Positions 1-8,862 of a stretch of 64,000 nt of DNA are shown here, in pieces. Where the stretch lies: contig NZ_WJFC01000051.1 in NCBI RefSeq assembly GCF_009725235.1, positions 1 through 64,000 on the forward strand, given 5' to 3'. The position numbers and the translations under genes are program-made. A model generated the notes under the pieces. The model saw only the letters and a program-made list of their open reading frames with translations. It ran no database searches and was not told the origin of the DNA. Numbering within the stretch: the first letter of the stretch is position 1; each line of letters begins with the position of its first letter. Origin of the DNA: Scytonema sp. UIC 10036. Lineage in GTDB: Bacteria > Cyanobacteriota > Cyanobacteriia > Cyanobacteriales > Nostocaceae.

Positions 1-133
1 AGCCATACCGTCTTGCATTTGGGTCTTGTGGTCCGCGACCTCCCACTTGAAATTCGTACATATGCTCATCTTTGCGACTTAATAATTCTGATAGCAAATT
101 TTTTCGTTCAGAAATACTGATATTAACTATCAT
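1..133 (-). CDS. Unidentified ORF start fused to IVP-element sequence (partial)
   Basis: An open frame of 44 codons runs leftward out of the window from an ATG at 133. Its first codons (MIVNISIS) match the start of the IVP gene at 3652. The similarity ends near position 80, after small indels, and the remainder (..EFQVGGRGPQDPNARRYG..) matches nothing I recognise. I infer that an IVP element was truncated here and joined to other sequence, giving a fused open frame. It may not be a functional gene. What lies left of the window decides this. Confidence 0.35.
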   Translation of the reverse strand, partial: MIVNISISERKNLLSELLSRKDEHMYEFQVGGRGPQDPNARRYG

Positions 134-231
134 AACAAATCTTAGATTTATTAGTAACTAATATATCACATTCTAAGTATCAATTGAATTTAATTCAATT
201 ACGAATTACGAATTACGAATTATTCTGGTGG
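80..231 (-). mobile_element. Truncated second copy of the IVP heptamer-repeat element
   Basis: Read on the minus strand, this segment starts with xTGGTGG's complement. It then has AATAATT, three AATTCGT-type 7-mers, a short AT-rich leader and the first codons of an IVP-like gene. The order and sequence match the 3558-3700 side of the element inside psbA. Similarity stops near position 80. Only one end of the element is present, so the copy is truncated or the rest is rearranged outside the window. Confidence 0.7.
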
Positions 232-352
232 TAGCTTAGGTGTATTCTTTAGCACGGGACAATTCTCACTAACCGCTACTGCTCTTAGTATTCCTGGTAT
301 TGCGTTAAATGACAGCCCACTACTTTTCGAACATCCTCTTAGTGGAGACTGA
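227..352 (+). pseudogene. C-terminal coding fragment cut off by the IVP-element copy
   Basis: A frame beginning GGSLGVFFSTGQFSLTATAL runs for 41 residues to a TGA at 350-352. Upstream in frame it enters the 7-mer repeats of the neighbouring element and meets a stop. It looks like the last part of a secreted or beta-rich protein whose 5' part is missing, but I cannot name the family. The first bases (GGTGGT) have the same motif that abuts the element inside psbA. Confidence 0.4.
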
Positions 353-564
353 TTAACATAATAAACTTTAGCATTTCAACTGTTGAAAGAGCGAGTCTTT
401 CCCACGCTCGTGCAAAACACGGCATTGCCGATTCGGATTTGAGTGGCGGAGTGTTCGACAACAGAGGAGGTTACTATAGAGTTTATAGCTTTTCTTATGA
501 TGAAAAATTATGCTCAATTTAAATCATACCAAATGTTCTATCCCAAGGAGGAAACGTTAAATTA
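353..564. other. Intergenic stretch upstream of the hydroxylase gene
   Basis: No convincing gene is present. A Shine-Dalgarno-like AAGGAGG lies at about 544-550, ahead of the ATG at 565, with a longer spacing than usual (about 14 bases). Confidence 0.5.
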
Positions 565-1425
565 ATGAACCACTCATTTTGCTTCTATTCGTTTTTCTTT
601 TTCGGGATTATTTTTGCCCGATACTTTCTGATCGCAGGGGGAGCGTACTTGCTCTTCTATTTGGTTTTAGGGAAATCTCTCGCCAAACGGAGTTTACGTT
701 TAAAGCCACCGTTGAGTCAGTCGATTTGGAAGGATGTTGAACTATCGATTCTCTCGGCGGTGATTTTTGCTTTTTGTTCGGCTTTCATCATCTCAGAATA
801 CGATTTGGGAGTAACGCTCTTGTACACTGACCTATGTGAGTATGGGCTGTGGTATTTAGGAGTCAGCTTTGTGGCGGTGCTCATCCTTCAGGATACGTAC
901 TTTTACTTTATGCATCGGATGTTTCACCACCGCTTGCTTTTCAGATGGATGCATTTTGGACACCACCGTTCAGAAGAGCCAACACCGTGGAGTTCCTTCG
1001 CGTTCGATCTGCCTGAGGCGATTGTACAGGCACTCTTCTTTATAGGTATAGTCTTCCTAGTCCCACTCCATTTCATCGCCTTAGTTGCCTTGCTCATGAC
1101 GATGACGATATGGGCAATGTTGAATCATCTTGGATTCGAGCTATTTCCCCCGTCATTTAAGAGCCACTGGTTCGGAAGGTGGTTCATCGGTGCAACGCAT
1201 CACTCGATACATCATCGCAAGTACACCGTCCACTACGGATTGTATTTCACACTCTGGGACAAACTGCTCGGTACTCAAGACCCTAACTATGAGAATTATT
1301 TTCATTTTGGAAATTTTCCGGTAAGCGCTACAGAAAATGAAAAAGTTCTATGTTCTCATTGTCAACGCACAGCGACGAACGGTATTCAATGTAAAGGAAT
1401 TTGTGTGGCTGACAATGATTATTAA
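565..1425 (+). CDS. Sterol desaturase / fatty acid hydroxylase family protein
   Basis: A 286-residue integral membrane di-iron enzyme of the fatty acid hydroxylase superfamily. Several hydrophobic segments lie in residues 10-110 and 150-190. The histidine clusters that bind two irons in this family are visible: HRMFHH (about residue 117), HFGHH (about 130) and HHSIHH (about 212). The C-terminus has an extra stretch with CSHC and a further cysteine (ending CVADNDY) that is not typical of the family and may come from a shifted stop codon. The substrate (sterol, carotenoid or alkyl lipid) cannot be told from sequence. The gene stands alone among remnants. Confidence 0.8.
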   Translation: MNHSFCFYSFFFFGIIFARYFLIAGGAYLLFYLVLGKSLAKRSLRLKPPLSQSIWKDVELSILSAVIFAFCSAFIISEYDLGVTLLYTDLCEYGLWYLGVSFVAVLILQDTYFYFMHRMFHHRLLFRWMHFGHHRSEEPTPWSSFAFDLPEAIVQALFFIGIVFLVPLHFIALVALLMTMTIWAMLNHLGFELFPPSFKSHWFGRWFIGATHHSIHHRKYTVHYGLYFTLWDKLLGTQDPNYENYFHFGNFPVSATENEKVLCSHCQRTATNGIQCKGICVADNDY

Positions 1426-1527
1426 GGTAAGAATAAATTTTCAACCTATGTGTCCGGATTTGCATGACCGCAGTCGGTAGGGCAATTGCTACCCCCTCAA
1501 TGTTCGTGGGTTTGGCACAACTTTTCT

Positions 1528-1716
1528 TTAATCGGTTTGGGTTTGTTCCTTACTTTGTAATGTCTTAAGTGCCGCCCGAATACGGTTAACAGCCGAGCTA
1601 AGGTAGTATCCGGCTTCTCCAAGGTCCTTAAAAACATCATCAAAGTAAGGATGTTCTGGTGGAAACAGTTTTCCTAGAGACTTCTCAGTTTGGTCACTTA
1701 CCCGTGCTTTTAACGC
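1528..1716 (-). pseudogene. Coding-like fragment downstream of the PIN-XRE chimera
   Basis: The minus strand holds an uninterrupted stretch of about 62 codons ending at TAA (1530-1528), reading ..SLGKLFPPEHPYFDDVFKDL.. and then a helical tail. There is no ATG in frame. The 5' end abuts the end of the upstream XRE frame, in another frame. I do not recognise the family. It could be a small real gene with an alternative start or the tail of a broken one. Confidence 0.35.
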
Positions 1717-2123
1717 CTTGTCTCAAACATTGGTTCAACAGTCAGCCGCACTGGTTCAATTTCTGGAGCCTGTTTATCTTTCATCGGAACGAAGTGAATT
1801 TCGACGGCATAACCAGCACCCGATGCAAGCTTTGTTAAAGTTTCAAGCTTGGGAATTTGTTTTCCCGATTCAATTCTAGCTAGTTGTGGTTGTTTGATTC
1901 CAATCTTATCTGCAAAGTCGCGTTGGTTTAAGCCACTTACCGATCTTAGGGTAATGACTTTTCGTGCCAGGTTAAATTCAGTTTCCAGTGCATCGTATTC
2001 GGCTTTGACAATGTCGCACAGAACTACATCTTGGCGTGGGACTCTAGCTAATCTGTCAACAACAGGTGAACTGCGACGAGTTATATATTGAATACACGTA
2101 TTCGTATCTAGCAGGTAAATCAC
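1710..2123 (-). pseudogene. Chimera: N-terminal half of a VapC/FitB PIN toxin fused to an XRE antitoxin
   Basis: From a GTG at 2123 the product starts like a VapC-type RNase (VIYLLDTNTCIQYI, active-site Asp6) and runs to VKAE (second acidic residue, Glu42). It then continues without a break as an XRE/HigA-like antitoxin: YDALETEFNLARKVITLR, then a helix-turn-helix with QRDFADKIGIKQPQLARIES. Intact PIN toxins continue VKAELYYGA and intact XRE antitoxins contain VKAEYDALE, so the join lies in a shared VKAE stretch (bases 1995-2009). The remaining PIN acidic residues are absent, so nuclease activity is unlikely. The GTGA overlap with the upstream antitoxin gene (2120-2123) shows the original operon layout. 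Confidence 0.75.
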
Positions 2124-2407
2124 AGAAGTTCCCAGAGTCGCTGTTCGTATTCTCCTTGTTCCTTTCTTGTTAGCGGTTCTCCTTCCCACTTTCCAGCAGT
2201 CCTCTCAAAAAAACCATGACTCCAGCCTAATTTTTCTGGTGTTTTACTAACTACTAAAGCTTTAGATTGGTCTAGCTTTTCGGCTTGAACTGCTGCTTGT
2301 AGAATGTGCTTTAACTGTGCTTGTAGCGATCGCCCATTAAGCTTCGCAAGCATTTCTAATTTCTCCAGCAGCGCTGGTTCTAAATCTTGGATAAGAACTT
2401 CAGCCAT
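2120..2407 (-). CDS. FitA/Arc-type ribbon-helix-helix antitoxin
   Basis: A 95-residue protein starting MAEVLIQDLEPALLEKLEML, matching the ribbon-helix-helix region of FitA-type antitoxins. The strand is VLIQDLEPALLEKL and helices follow to about residue 45. The C-terminal half is the toxin-binding tail. Its stop overlaps the start of the PIN frame by four bases, the usual toxin-antitoxin arrangement. Since the PIN partner is now a chimera lacking half its domain, this antitoxin probably has no cognate toxin here. It may still bind its own promoter. Confidence 0.7.
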   Translation of the reverse strand: MAEVLIQDLEPALLEKLEMLAKLNGRSLQAQLKHILQAAVQAEKLDQSKALVVSKTPEKLGWSHGFFERTAGKWEGEPLTRKEQGEYEQRLWELL

Positions 2408-2772
2408 CGCTCTTACCTCCCTAACAACTTCCTCTGTACATTAACAAATTATTGAGTAATGTGTGTTGTTGTCGAAGCTATTCAAAAATGTGGGGAACAC
2501 AATTGATTCTAAACAAGACTAACTGCAGTGCTAAACCCTCCAAGAGTTAACTTTTGGAGGTCAACTATATTTTTGTACTCATGCCAAACATTTTTGTTTC
2601 AGAACTTTTTTTGAAAAATGCTTCTACAATGTATAAAACCATACTGCATATAACAGCATGGTTTGGTTTAGATATAAAGCTTTAAATTTAGTGTTGTTCT
2701 TAACTACACACCTAAATGGCAGTATTCCGAATTCTGTTGCTCGAATTTCACCTTAGCTTCAAAATATACAAG
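2408..2772. other. Gene-free stretch between the antitoxin and psbA
   Basis: About 365 bp of AT-rich DNA. I see no gene. The part nearest the antitoxin start should carry its promoter, but no clear palindrome stands out. Confidence 0.4.
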
Positions 2773-2801
2773 AAGCGTCCCCCGACTAGGAGAGGACGCT
2801 C
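2773..2801 (-). terminator. Hairpin just downstream of psbA
   Basis: AGCGTCC (2774-2780) pairs with GGACGCT (2794-2800) around a 13-base loop. It lies 24 bases after the psbA stop. On the minus strand it is followed by an A/T-rich but not pure-T stretch, so it could be a terminator or an mRNA-stabilising 3' hairpin. Confidence 0.55.
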
Positions 2802-2827
2802 TTGAGTTGAAGTGGCGTTATCTATTA

Positions 2828-3625
<798 letters not shown>

Positions 3626-3651
3626 TTATTAGTAACAAAGTCTATAATTTT

Positions 3652-4009
3652 ATGATAGTTAATATCAGTATTGCTGACCGAACTAAAAATTTTGCTATCA
3701 GAATCATTAAAGCTTGTTGCTTTCTTGATGAAAAGCCAGGAGTTTACCGAACACTCTCAAAGCAATTACTCCGCTCGGGGACAGCTATTGGAGCAAACGT
3801 GAGAGAAGCACAGGGAGCACAGTCTGATAAAGACTTCTTAAGTAAGGCGCGAAATTGCTTTGAAAGAAGCTCGAGAGACTCAGTATTGGTTAGAAATATT
3901 GATAGAATCTGAGCTAGTTGAAAAACGAAAATTCGAGCTTTTACTTCAAGAAGCTAATGAAATAGGTAAAATATTAGTTGCTTCGACTAAAAAACTTAAA
4001 GAAAAATAA
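3652..4009 (+). pseudogene. Four-helix-bundle (23S rRNA IVP / S23-type) protein, one-base frameshift
   Basis: From the ATG at 3652 (conserved in the copy at 133) the product reads MIVNISIADRTKNFAIRIIK, then SKQLLRSGTAIGANVREA and SDKDFLSKAR, the hallmark of IVP/S23 proteins. At 3853 one extra A follows the CGA codon. The next frame continues exactly as expected (IALKEARETQYWLEILIES to KKLKEK, TAA at 4007-4009). Removing that base gives about 118 residues, normal for the family. The gene is thus either freshly broken, subject to a sequence error, or read by frameshifting. The stop codon overlaps the right inverted repeat. Upstream TTG at 3598 is in frame but is not supported by the second copy. 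Confidence 0.85.
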
Positions 4010-4049
4010 TTACGAATTACGAATTACGAATTACGAATTATTGTGGTGG
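4008..4049. repeat. Right terminal inverted repeat of the IVP element
   Basis: 42 bp: four AATTACG 7-mers, AATTATT, then GTGGTGG. It is the exact complement of 3558-3599. The psbA sequence CACTTCTACC (minus strand) abuts it at 4050. Confidence 0.92.
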
Positions 4050-4385
4050 GGTAGAAGTGAAGACCAATTGCGTTGGAGCTTGGAACAACTGCACCAGAGA
4101 TGATGTTGTTGCCGTAGAGTAAGGAACCTGCAACGGATTCGCGGATACCATCAATGTCTACGGGAGGAGCAGCGATGAATGCAATGATGAAGCAGATAGC
4201 TGCGGAGAGGAGGGTGGGAATCATCAGTACGCCGAACCAGCCGATGTAGAGGCGGTTTTCAGTGGAAGTGATCCACTCACAGAAGCGTTCCCACACGCTT
4301 GCGCTTTGGCGCTGTTGTAAGGTTGCTGTCATGACTTTATAATTGCGGTTAATGTTTTATGAATCAGGCTTTGCGTTTGCCTGTA

Positions 4386-4420
4386 ACTTTACTTTACAAT
4401 CGTTTACTTAACTTTACAAT
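4386..4420 (-). promoter_or_regulatory. Paired 15-bp direct repeats upstream of psbA
   Basis: ACTTTACTTTACAAT (4386-4400) and ACTTAACTTTACAAT (4406-4420) are near-identical and spaced by 20 bp, two helical turns. They lie 54-88 bp ahead of the psbA start. This suggests a binding site for a regulator on one DNA face. No factor is identified. Confidence 0.4.
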
Positions 4421-4638
4421 ACCCCGAAAGTTAGTAAAAGTGATAAAAAAGATTAGCTTGAGTTATCATTCGTGTGGAGGACAAGCCCCAAGTTTGGGCG
4501 CTCCTGGTAGCGAGTCTGGGCTTACATTAAGTAGAATGCGATTTGCATTTCCTAGCGAGCAAGAAAGCGATCGCCCTAACTGTTACGTGACATTTTAGAA
4601 TGAAGTAGCTCTCTCGGATGACTTAGTGAACTTATGGT

Positions 4639-4719
4639 ATGCTTAAGAAACTGCGGCTGGAGCGATTTAAGAACTTTAAAGAAGCCGAACTAATTTTAGG
4701 TTCTTTGACCCTTTTATGA
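4639..4719 (+). pseudogene. N-terminal scrap of a RecF/SMC-like AAA ATPase
   Basis: Twenty-six residues, MLKKLRLERFKNFKEAELIL followed by GSLTLL and a stop. They match the start of a common family of SMC-like AAA ATPases, which continue into a Walker A motif (LLVGxNxxGKS). Here the frame ends before the P-loop and nothing of the rest follows, so it is a remnant. Confidence 0.6.
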
Positions 4720-4760
4720 AATATTGCTCAATATTTATATGTGGCGAACATCGCTTTTCT

Positions 4761-5123
4761 TCAGTTAATTTCTACTATCCGAGGCTGTCCGTCAGGATAG
4801 TAAACACCCAAACAGTTATCTTGAGTATCTGTAACTACCCACGGGTGAGTGACATACGTACTTTGACTGACTCTATCGCCTGGTTGAATCGAACTGTAGA
4901 ACTTCCGTTTCCCTGAGTAGTCAAGCCAGTAAACTTTTACTGTTTGACTGCGTTGATTGATAAACGTAACTTCAGTAGCGATTTTCCCAGTTCTAGAAAT
5001 TGAGACTCCCTCAGCGTTACATTTTTTAGATTGAGCATGAGTAACTCTTATGAATGCATTCGGAACGCACAGAAGCAGCACAGTGCTAGCAGTAATCAGA
5101 TGAAAACGTATGAATTGAAGCAT
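4761..5123 (-). CDS. Secreted VHL-beta-domain protein
   Basis: A 120-residue protein. Residues 1-31 form a signal peptide (hydrophobic ITASTVLLLCVPNAFI, cleavage likely near THAQS). Residues 40-115 match the beta domain of the von Hippel-Lindau protein: VTFINQRSQTVKVYWLDYSG, then FYSSIQPGDRVSQSTYVTHPWVV. In bacteria this domain occurs in exported proteins of unknown role. Two cysteines (in KKCNAEG and DNCLGV) could form a disulfide in the periplasm. It stands alone. Confidence 0.75.
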   Translation of the reverse strand: MLQFIRFHLITASTVLLLCVPNAFIRVTHAQSKKCNAEGVSISRTGKIATEVTFINQRSQTVKVYWLDYSGKRKFYSSIQPGDRVSQSTYVTHPWVVTDTQDNCLGVYYPDGQPRIVEIN

Positions 5124-5465
5124 TTATCCCTCTTAAGATGGATGTAAATATCATTTTTTTCCTGAATTATTTGTAGTTTCTCACATTTTTAGCACTAGAT
5201 TATGTTTTCACGCGCCTTTTTTAACTCAAGGTGTCATACTTTATACAGTCGCAAATCGCCAATCATCGATATCCCCCTTAGCAAGCGATCCTTTGCACCC
5301 ATGGTTAAAGTACTTAAGCGCTGACATACACTCATCAAAAAACCCGCACGTGGCGGGTACAAACCAAAGGGATAAAACACAGACAAACTGTTAAATATTC
5401 TTAATGCTTACCTCCATTTTGGGAATTGGGAATCGGGCATTGGGCATTGGTCAGGTGGTCACTGC
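5124..5465. other. Gene-free stretch with short tandem repeats
   Basis: About 340 bp without a gene. Apart from the terminator at 5337-5358, it holds tandem 7-8-mers at about 5415-5450 (variants of GGGAATT and GGGCATT), of the short tandemly repeated kind common in Nostoc-like genomes. Confidence 0.6.
5337..5358 (-). terminator. Rho-independent terminator
   Basis: On the minus strand ACCCGC pairs with GCGGGT around a 5-base loop and is followed directly by a run of six T. It lies about 108 bp after the stop of the amine oxidase gene, whose transcript it should end. Confidence 0.75.
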
Positions 5466-6980
5466 TTAAACTGTTGCCAACTGACGATTGGTGCGAGAAA
5501 TGGTGTTAGCTACGGTAACAACAGTGGACTTGGTAACTGGCTTGTGCTTCACAATGTCGAGAACAGCTTCAAGAGAGGACTCGATAGAACCTTGCAGCCA
5601 AGCAGGGAATTTAGAGCAATGTTCGCCTGCAAAGAATAGGGTGTTTTGGGGTCTTTGTGCTGCCAAGTAATTAGATTCGCTGTCATCCCAATGAATGGTG
5701 CATCCACCTGCACTCCACTTATACTCACCCCAAGCAATGGATGCTTTGTCTACGATCGCACCAGTCTCATTCAGTTCTGGGTGAAGTTTGCTGACTGTGT
5801 TTTGTACGTAATCAAAACGCTCGCTCTCAGACATTTTCCCCATGCGATCGGCATCATCACCGATAGTATAGCTTGCTAACATCACACTGCCACGTTCTGG
5901 GTTAAACTTCACACTTGGGTAATATGTTTGACGTACACCTTCACCACTGAAAGAAGCACCACCTTTGATACCTTCTTTTGCCCAGAAAGCTTCCTTGGTA
6001 TGAAACGCGACCTTAGTACCGGGACAGTAAACGGTGTTGTGGATGGAGTCTAACTTTTGCTCGTCAAAACCGCTTAACTCCATTTTACGGAGTACGCTGA
6101 AGGGAATGGTGCATAATACGTAGTCACAGTTCTTGGTGTGCAATTGACCGTTTTGTTTCCAGGTGATTTGGGTATAATCCTTTTCTACACGCAAGGCGAC
6201 AACTTCAGCATTGCACTTGATATCCGCGTTAATTGATGCTGCCAAGCGCTGAATCAGTTGATCCATGCCACCTTTAAGTTGTAACAAGTCATGGCTGGTT
6301 TCGGTCATGATGTCACCGAGGAAGATATCTAATCCTTGGGAACACTTGGCGCGGAAGCTGGGGTTTTGAGTTAAGAAGGAGTGCAAATCGATGGTTTCGC
6401 CATCTTCACTAAAGTAAGGATTTAAATCCAAGCGCTCCAATTCATCCATTAAGTGAGATTGCAAATCGCGCTCAAAATCAGAACGAAGATTACCAGGAGC
6501 AATTGTATTAATGATGGTTTTGAGCCAAGCGGCAAAATTGCGAGTTTGTTCGCTATAGCGCGTATCAGTTAATAAACCGCCTTCTGAAAGTTGCAGCGTG
6601 CGGGGTGCATCTTTCATCTTCAGCACTTGACCGTTGATGTTCATTTTGGCGTTGCTTTCCTCGAACACGGTCATAAACTTACACAGCTTGTCACCGAGTC
6701 CCATTTCTTGGACATAATGCAGTGTCAGTTCATGGTCGCTAGGAATACGCATAGCTCCAAGTTCGGCATAAGGTGCATCGGGTTCATTACCGAAGCGGTG
6801 CGTCCACACCCGTCCGCCAATGCGTGGGCTTCCTTCTAATATTTCAACAGTATGACCCAAGCGTTCGAGTTCGTAAGCGGCTACCAAACCAGCAATTCCC
6901 GCGCCTAAAATTGTAATGTGCTTTTTCTCGTTCGTGTTGTTGATGAATTGGAGTTGTTCTTTAATCATGTTAGCGTCCAT
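5466..6980 (-). CDS. Flavin amine oxidase (L-amino acid / monoamine oxidase family)
   Basis: A 504-residue FAD enzyme that oxidises an amine or amino acid to imine plus peroxide. The dinucleotide-binding motif is ILGAGIAGLVAAYELERLG (about 24-42), followed by the acidic EILEG and GGRVWT. The C-terminal FAD motif is FFAGEHCSKFPAWLQGSIES (about 452-471). Length and both motifs fit flavin monoamine oxidases. The substrate is not predictable. The start at 6980 or the internal Met at about 6968 are both possible. It is monocistronic and has its own terminator at 5337-5358. Confidence 0.85.
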   Translation of the reverse strand: MDANMIKEQLQFINNTNEKKHITILGAGIAGLVAAYELERLGHTVEILEGSPRIGGRVWTHRFGNEPDAPYAELGAMRIPSDHELTLHYVQEMGLGDKLCKFMTVFEESNAKMNINGQVLKMKDAPRTLQLSEGGLLTDTRYSEQTRNFAAWLKTIINTIAPGNLRSDFERDLQSHLMDELERLDLNPYFSEDGETIDLHSFLTQNPSFRAKCSQGLDIFLGDIMTETSHDLLQLKGGMDQLIQRLAASINADIKCNAEVVALRVEKDYTQITWKQNGQLHTKNCDYVLCTIPFSVLRKMELSGFDEQKLDSIHNTVYCPGTKVAFHTKEAFWAKEGIKGGASFSGEGVRQTYYPSVKFNPERGSVMLASYTIGDDADRMGKMSESERFDYVQNTVSKLHPELNETGAIVDKASIAWGEYKWSAGGCTIHWDDSESNYLAAQRPQNTLFFAGEHCSKFPAWLQGSIESSLEAVLDIVKHKPVTKSTVVTVANTISRTNRQLATV

Positions 6981-7251
6981 TGTTTTATCCCCTTTTGTTT
7001 TTGTCTGATGATTTAGGATTCAACTTGCCAGAGAGGATTACGTAATTCTTGTTTTTTTTTGTATAAATTAAATACTATTTATTACGGATACTGACCGATT
7101 CTGACTTTTTCTGACGGCTGGGTTTTTGGTGGCAATGGAGGTGTAGCGAGCGAGAGTCCAACTCTTTTGAGTGCGATAAGCCGGCTACGGCTTGCGCTTC
7201 GCGATCGCTATGTGCGTCCACCACTACTCACTTTTTTTGCAGTGAGTACCA

Positions 7252-7560
7252 CTACCAGCTGAGATTGCACTTAAGGCTTTGAGTGATGCTTTTTGTGAGT
7301 CGGTTAATCCTGTAACTCCAGTAATATTCTTCTTTTTTATCGCGTTCTTCCCCCCACGAGTTACTGGGCGGTGAGGGACGGTTTGACAGATAAAGCGACA
7401 GCGTAATTCTAGCAGCAGTATAAGCGGCTATCTTTTCTGCTGATGCAATCAGCGCTGCACGGTACTCTTCCACTGGTGGAGCATCACCACCCAGCGATCG
7501 CCTTACTACTTTTGGGTCTATTAAGTAATTTTCAATCTCTTTGCGCTCCCAGTACCAACC
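7252..7560 (-). pseudogene. C-terminal remnant of an unidentified (possibly ATPase) gene
   Basis: The frame reads WERKEIENYLIDPKVVRRSL, then GGDAPPVEEYRAALIASAEK, to a stop at 7252. The EIENYL motif occurs in the C-terminal part of some AAA/OLD-type ATPases, but the identification is weak. The 5' part is missing. It is joined, in another frame, to a CHAT-domain fragment. It has no start codon of its own except an internal GTG. Confidence 0.4.
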
Positions 7561-7831
7561 TAGTACTTACCAGTTGCAATTCCCCGGAATTATTCTCCAA
7601 AGCCAAACCAGTACTCCCCGTCCCATGACCAGAAAAATGTACGATTTGTGGCTCATGATCTAATAAAGCACGGCGTAAGTCGTTAGGCCGCACTGCCATT
7701 TTGGAGATGATTTCAAACTGCTCTCGTCTTCTAGCGCGTTCCAAGCCTGCTTGAATTTCCCGCACCTCCTCATCCAGGCGCAGCTTATTTTTGTCCTTGG
7801 GGTTTGCTGAGAGGATTAAGATTTTTTTCAC
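7561..7831 (-). pseudogene. N-terminal fragment of a CHAT-domain (caspase-like) protein
   Basis: It begins MKKILILSANPKDKNKLRLD, the typical start of cyanobacterial CHAT-domain proteins. It includes the catalytic-histidine strand HFSGHGTGSTGLALEN and stops being homologous after GELQLVST. The catalytic cysteine half is gone. The frame then reads out of phase into the neighbouring remnant, so a deletion fused two genes near 7560. Not expected to be a protease. Confidence 0.7.
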
Positions 7832-7978
7832 GGTACTATTTTGATATGCTTTTTTAGATTGATTCGTAAAAAGTACGTTAACGTTTGAGCTTTTGATACA
7901 AATTGAGCATACTATTTTCCGGAGGATTGCAAAAGATGCTGTTTAGTAGCGCTTGCTACACGATCTTTTATCTCTCAT

Positions 7979-8518
7979 CTACGCCGAAATTTTCTCAAAA
8001 GAAACTTGCTGCATAATTTGTGCTTTTAACGAATCTGCTGAAATTGCTGCAATAGTTTCCCAATCTTCTTGTGTCAGCAAAACTCCTACTAGTTCTCGTA
8101 GTATCTGTCGATCGCAAATGAACTCTTCATAATAAAGTTCATCCATTTCCAAGACAGCGAGTATGCGTTCTCTGACATCTGGTGTAGGTAATCTTAATCT
8201 TTGAAGCAGTTTCTCTTTTGCAGTTTTTACTGCAATTATGGTAGCTGTTCCTAAATTCCAATTATTCAGTAGCAACCGCACTTCTCTGTTTAAAGAAATA
8301 CGTAACGTTTTTAAACGTCCCAATAGTTCAAGGTTAAGCATCAATTCGCCAAACGCAGAACCCCAATCTAATCCCGCACCTATGTTACCACCTACTTTGT
8401 CCTCAGCCGCGAGCGCTTTTCTGAACCATTCTTCATCTTTCAACAAATCCATCGGATTTATCGCGTTGTCCTGGTTAGGGGTGGATTGATTGTTTGGTGG
8501 TTTTTGCTGACTCATCAC
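7979..8518 (-). CDS. Conserved hypothetical protein
   Basis: A 179-residue soluble protein. The first 25 residues are Gln/Asn/Pro-rich and probably disordered. The rest is helical and leucine-rich (LNLELLGRLKTLRISLNREV, then KTAKEKLLQRLRLPTPDVRE). No transmembrane or catalytic motif is visible and I do not recognise the family. Codon use matches the neighbours and the frame is clean, so it is likely real. Confidence 0.6.
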   Translation of the reverse strand: MMSQQKPPNNQSTPNQDNAINPMDLLKDEEWFRKALAAEDKVGGNIGAGLDWGSAFGELMLNLELLGRLKTLRISLNREVRLLLNNWNLGTATIIAVKTAKEKLLQRLRLPTPDVRERILAVLEMDELYYEEFICDRQILRELVGVLLTQEDWETIAAISADSLKAQIMQQVSFEKISA

Positions 8519-8609
8519 TTACATCTGTTACTTCTATCATCTATACAATAGAGACAATTAGATAAGTTGTATGGTATTCCTTGGTAACTTATCACCTAAT
8601 GCCGCTAAA

Positions 8610-8862
8610 TTATCCAGGGAAACGACGAACTCCATACTCAAAATAAATTAGGTAGTCATAATCTTCGTCTTCACCCAAATCAATCATACCTTGATTTTCA
8701 TAAAATTCTTCGGCTCCTGGTAAAGAATGTAACCCAACTCTCCCCTCGTAACCTAGTTCTATACTGCGAGTTCTTGCAAACGCCAAAAGTGCAGTACCAA
8801 CGCCTTTTAATTTCGGCGGACGTTGAATAAATTGTCTGTTCCAAGGAGCTGAGGCAATACCT
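8610..8862 (-). pseudogene. C-terminal fragment of a GNAT acetyltransferase
   Basis: The stretch APWNRQFIQRPPKLKGVGTA then LLAFARTRSIELGYEGRVGL and EEFYENQGM carries the acetyl-CoA-binding GxGxA-type motif and the last strands of a GNAT fold. The open frame extends to 8900, but its first 14 codons are antisense to a transposase remnant. The real N-terminal half was lost where that remnant begins (about 8863). Confidence 0.65.

Noticed and set aside
4359..4598. Open frame upstream of psbA
   Set aside because: It overlaps the psbA promoter region and has no recognisable product or ribosome-binding site.
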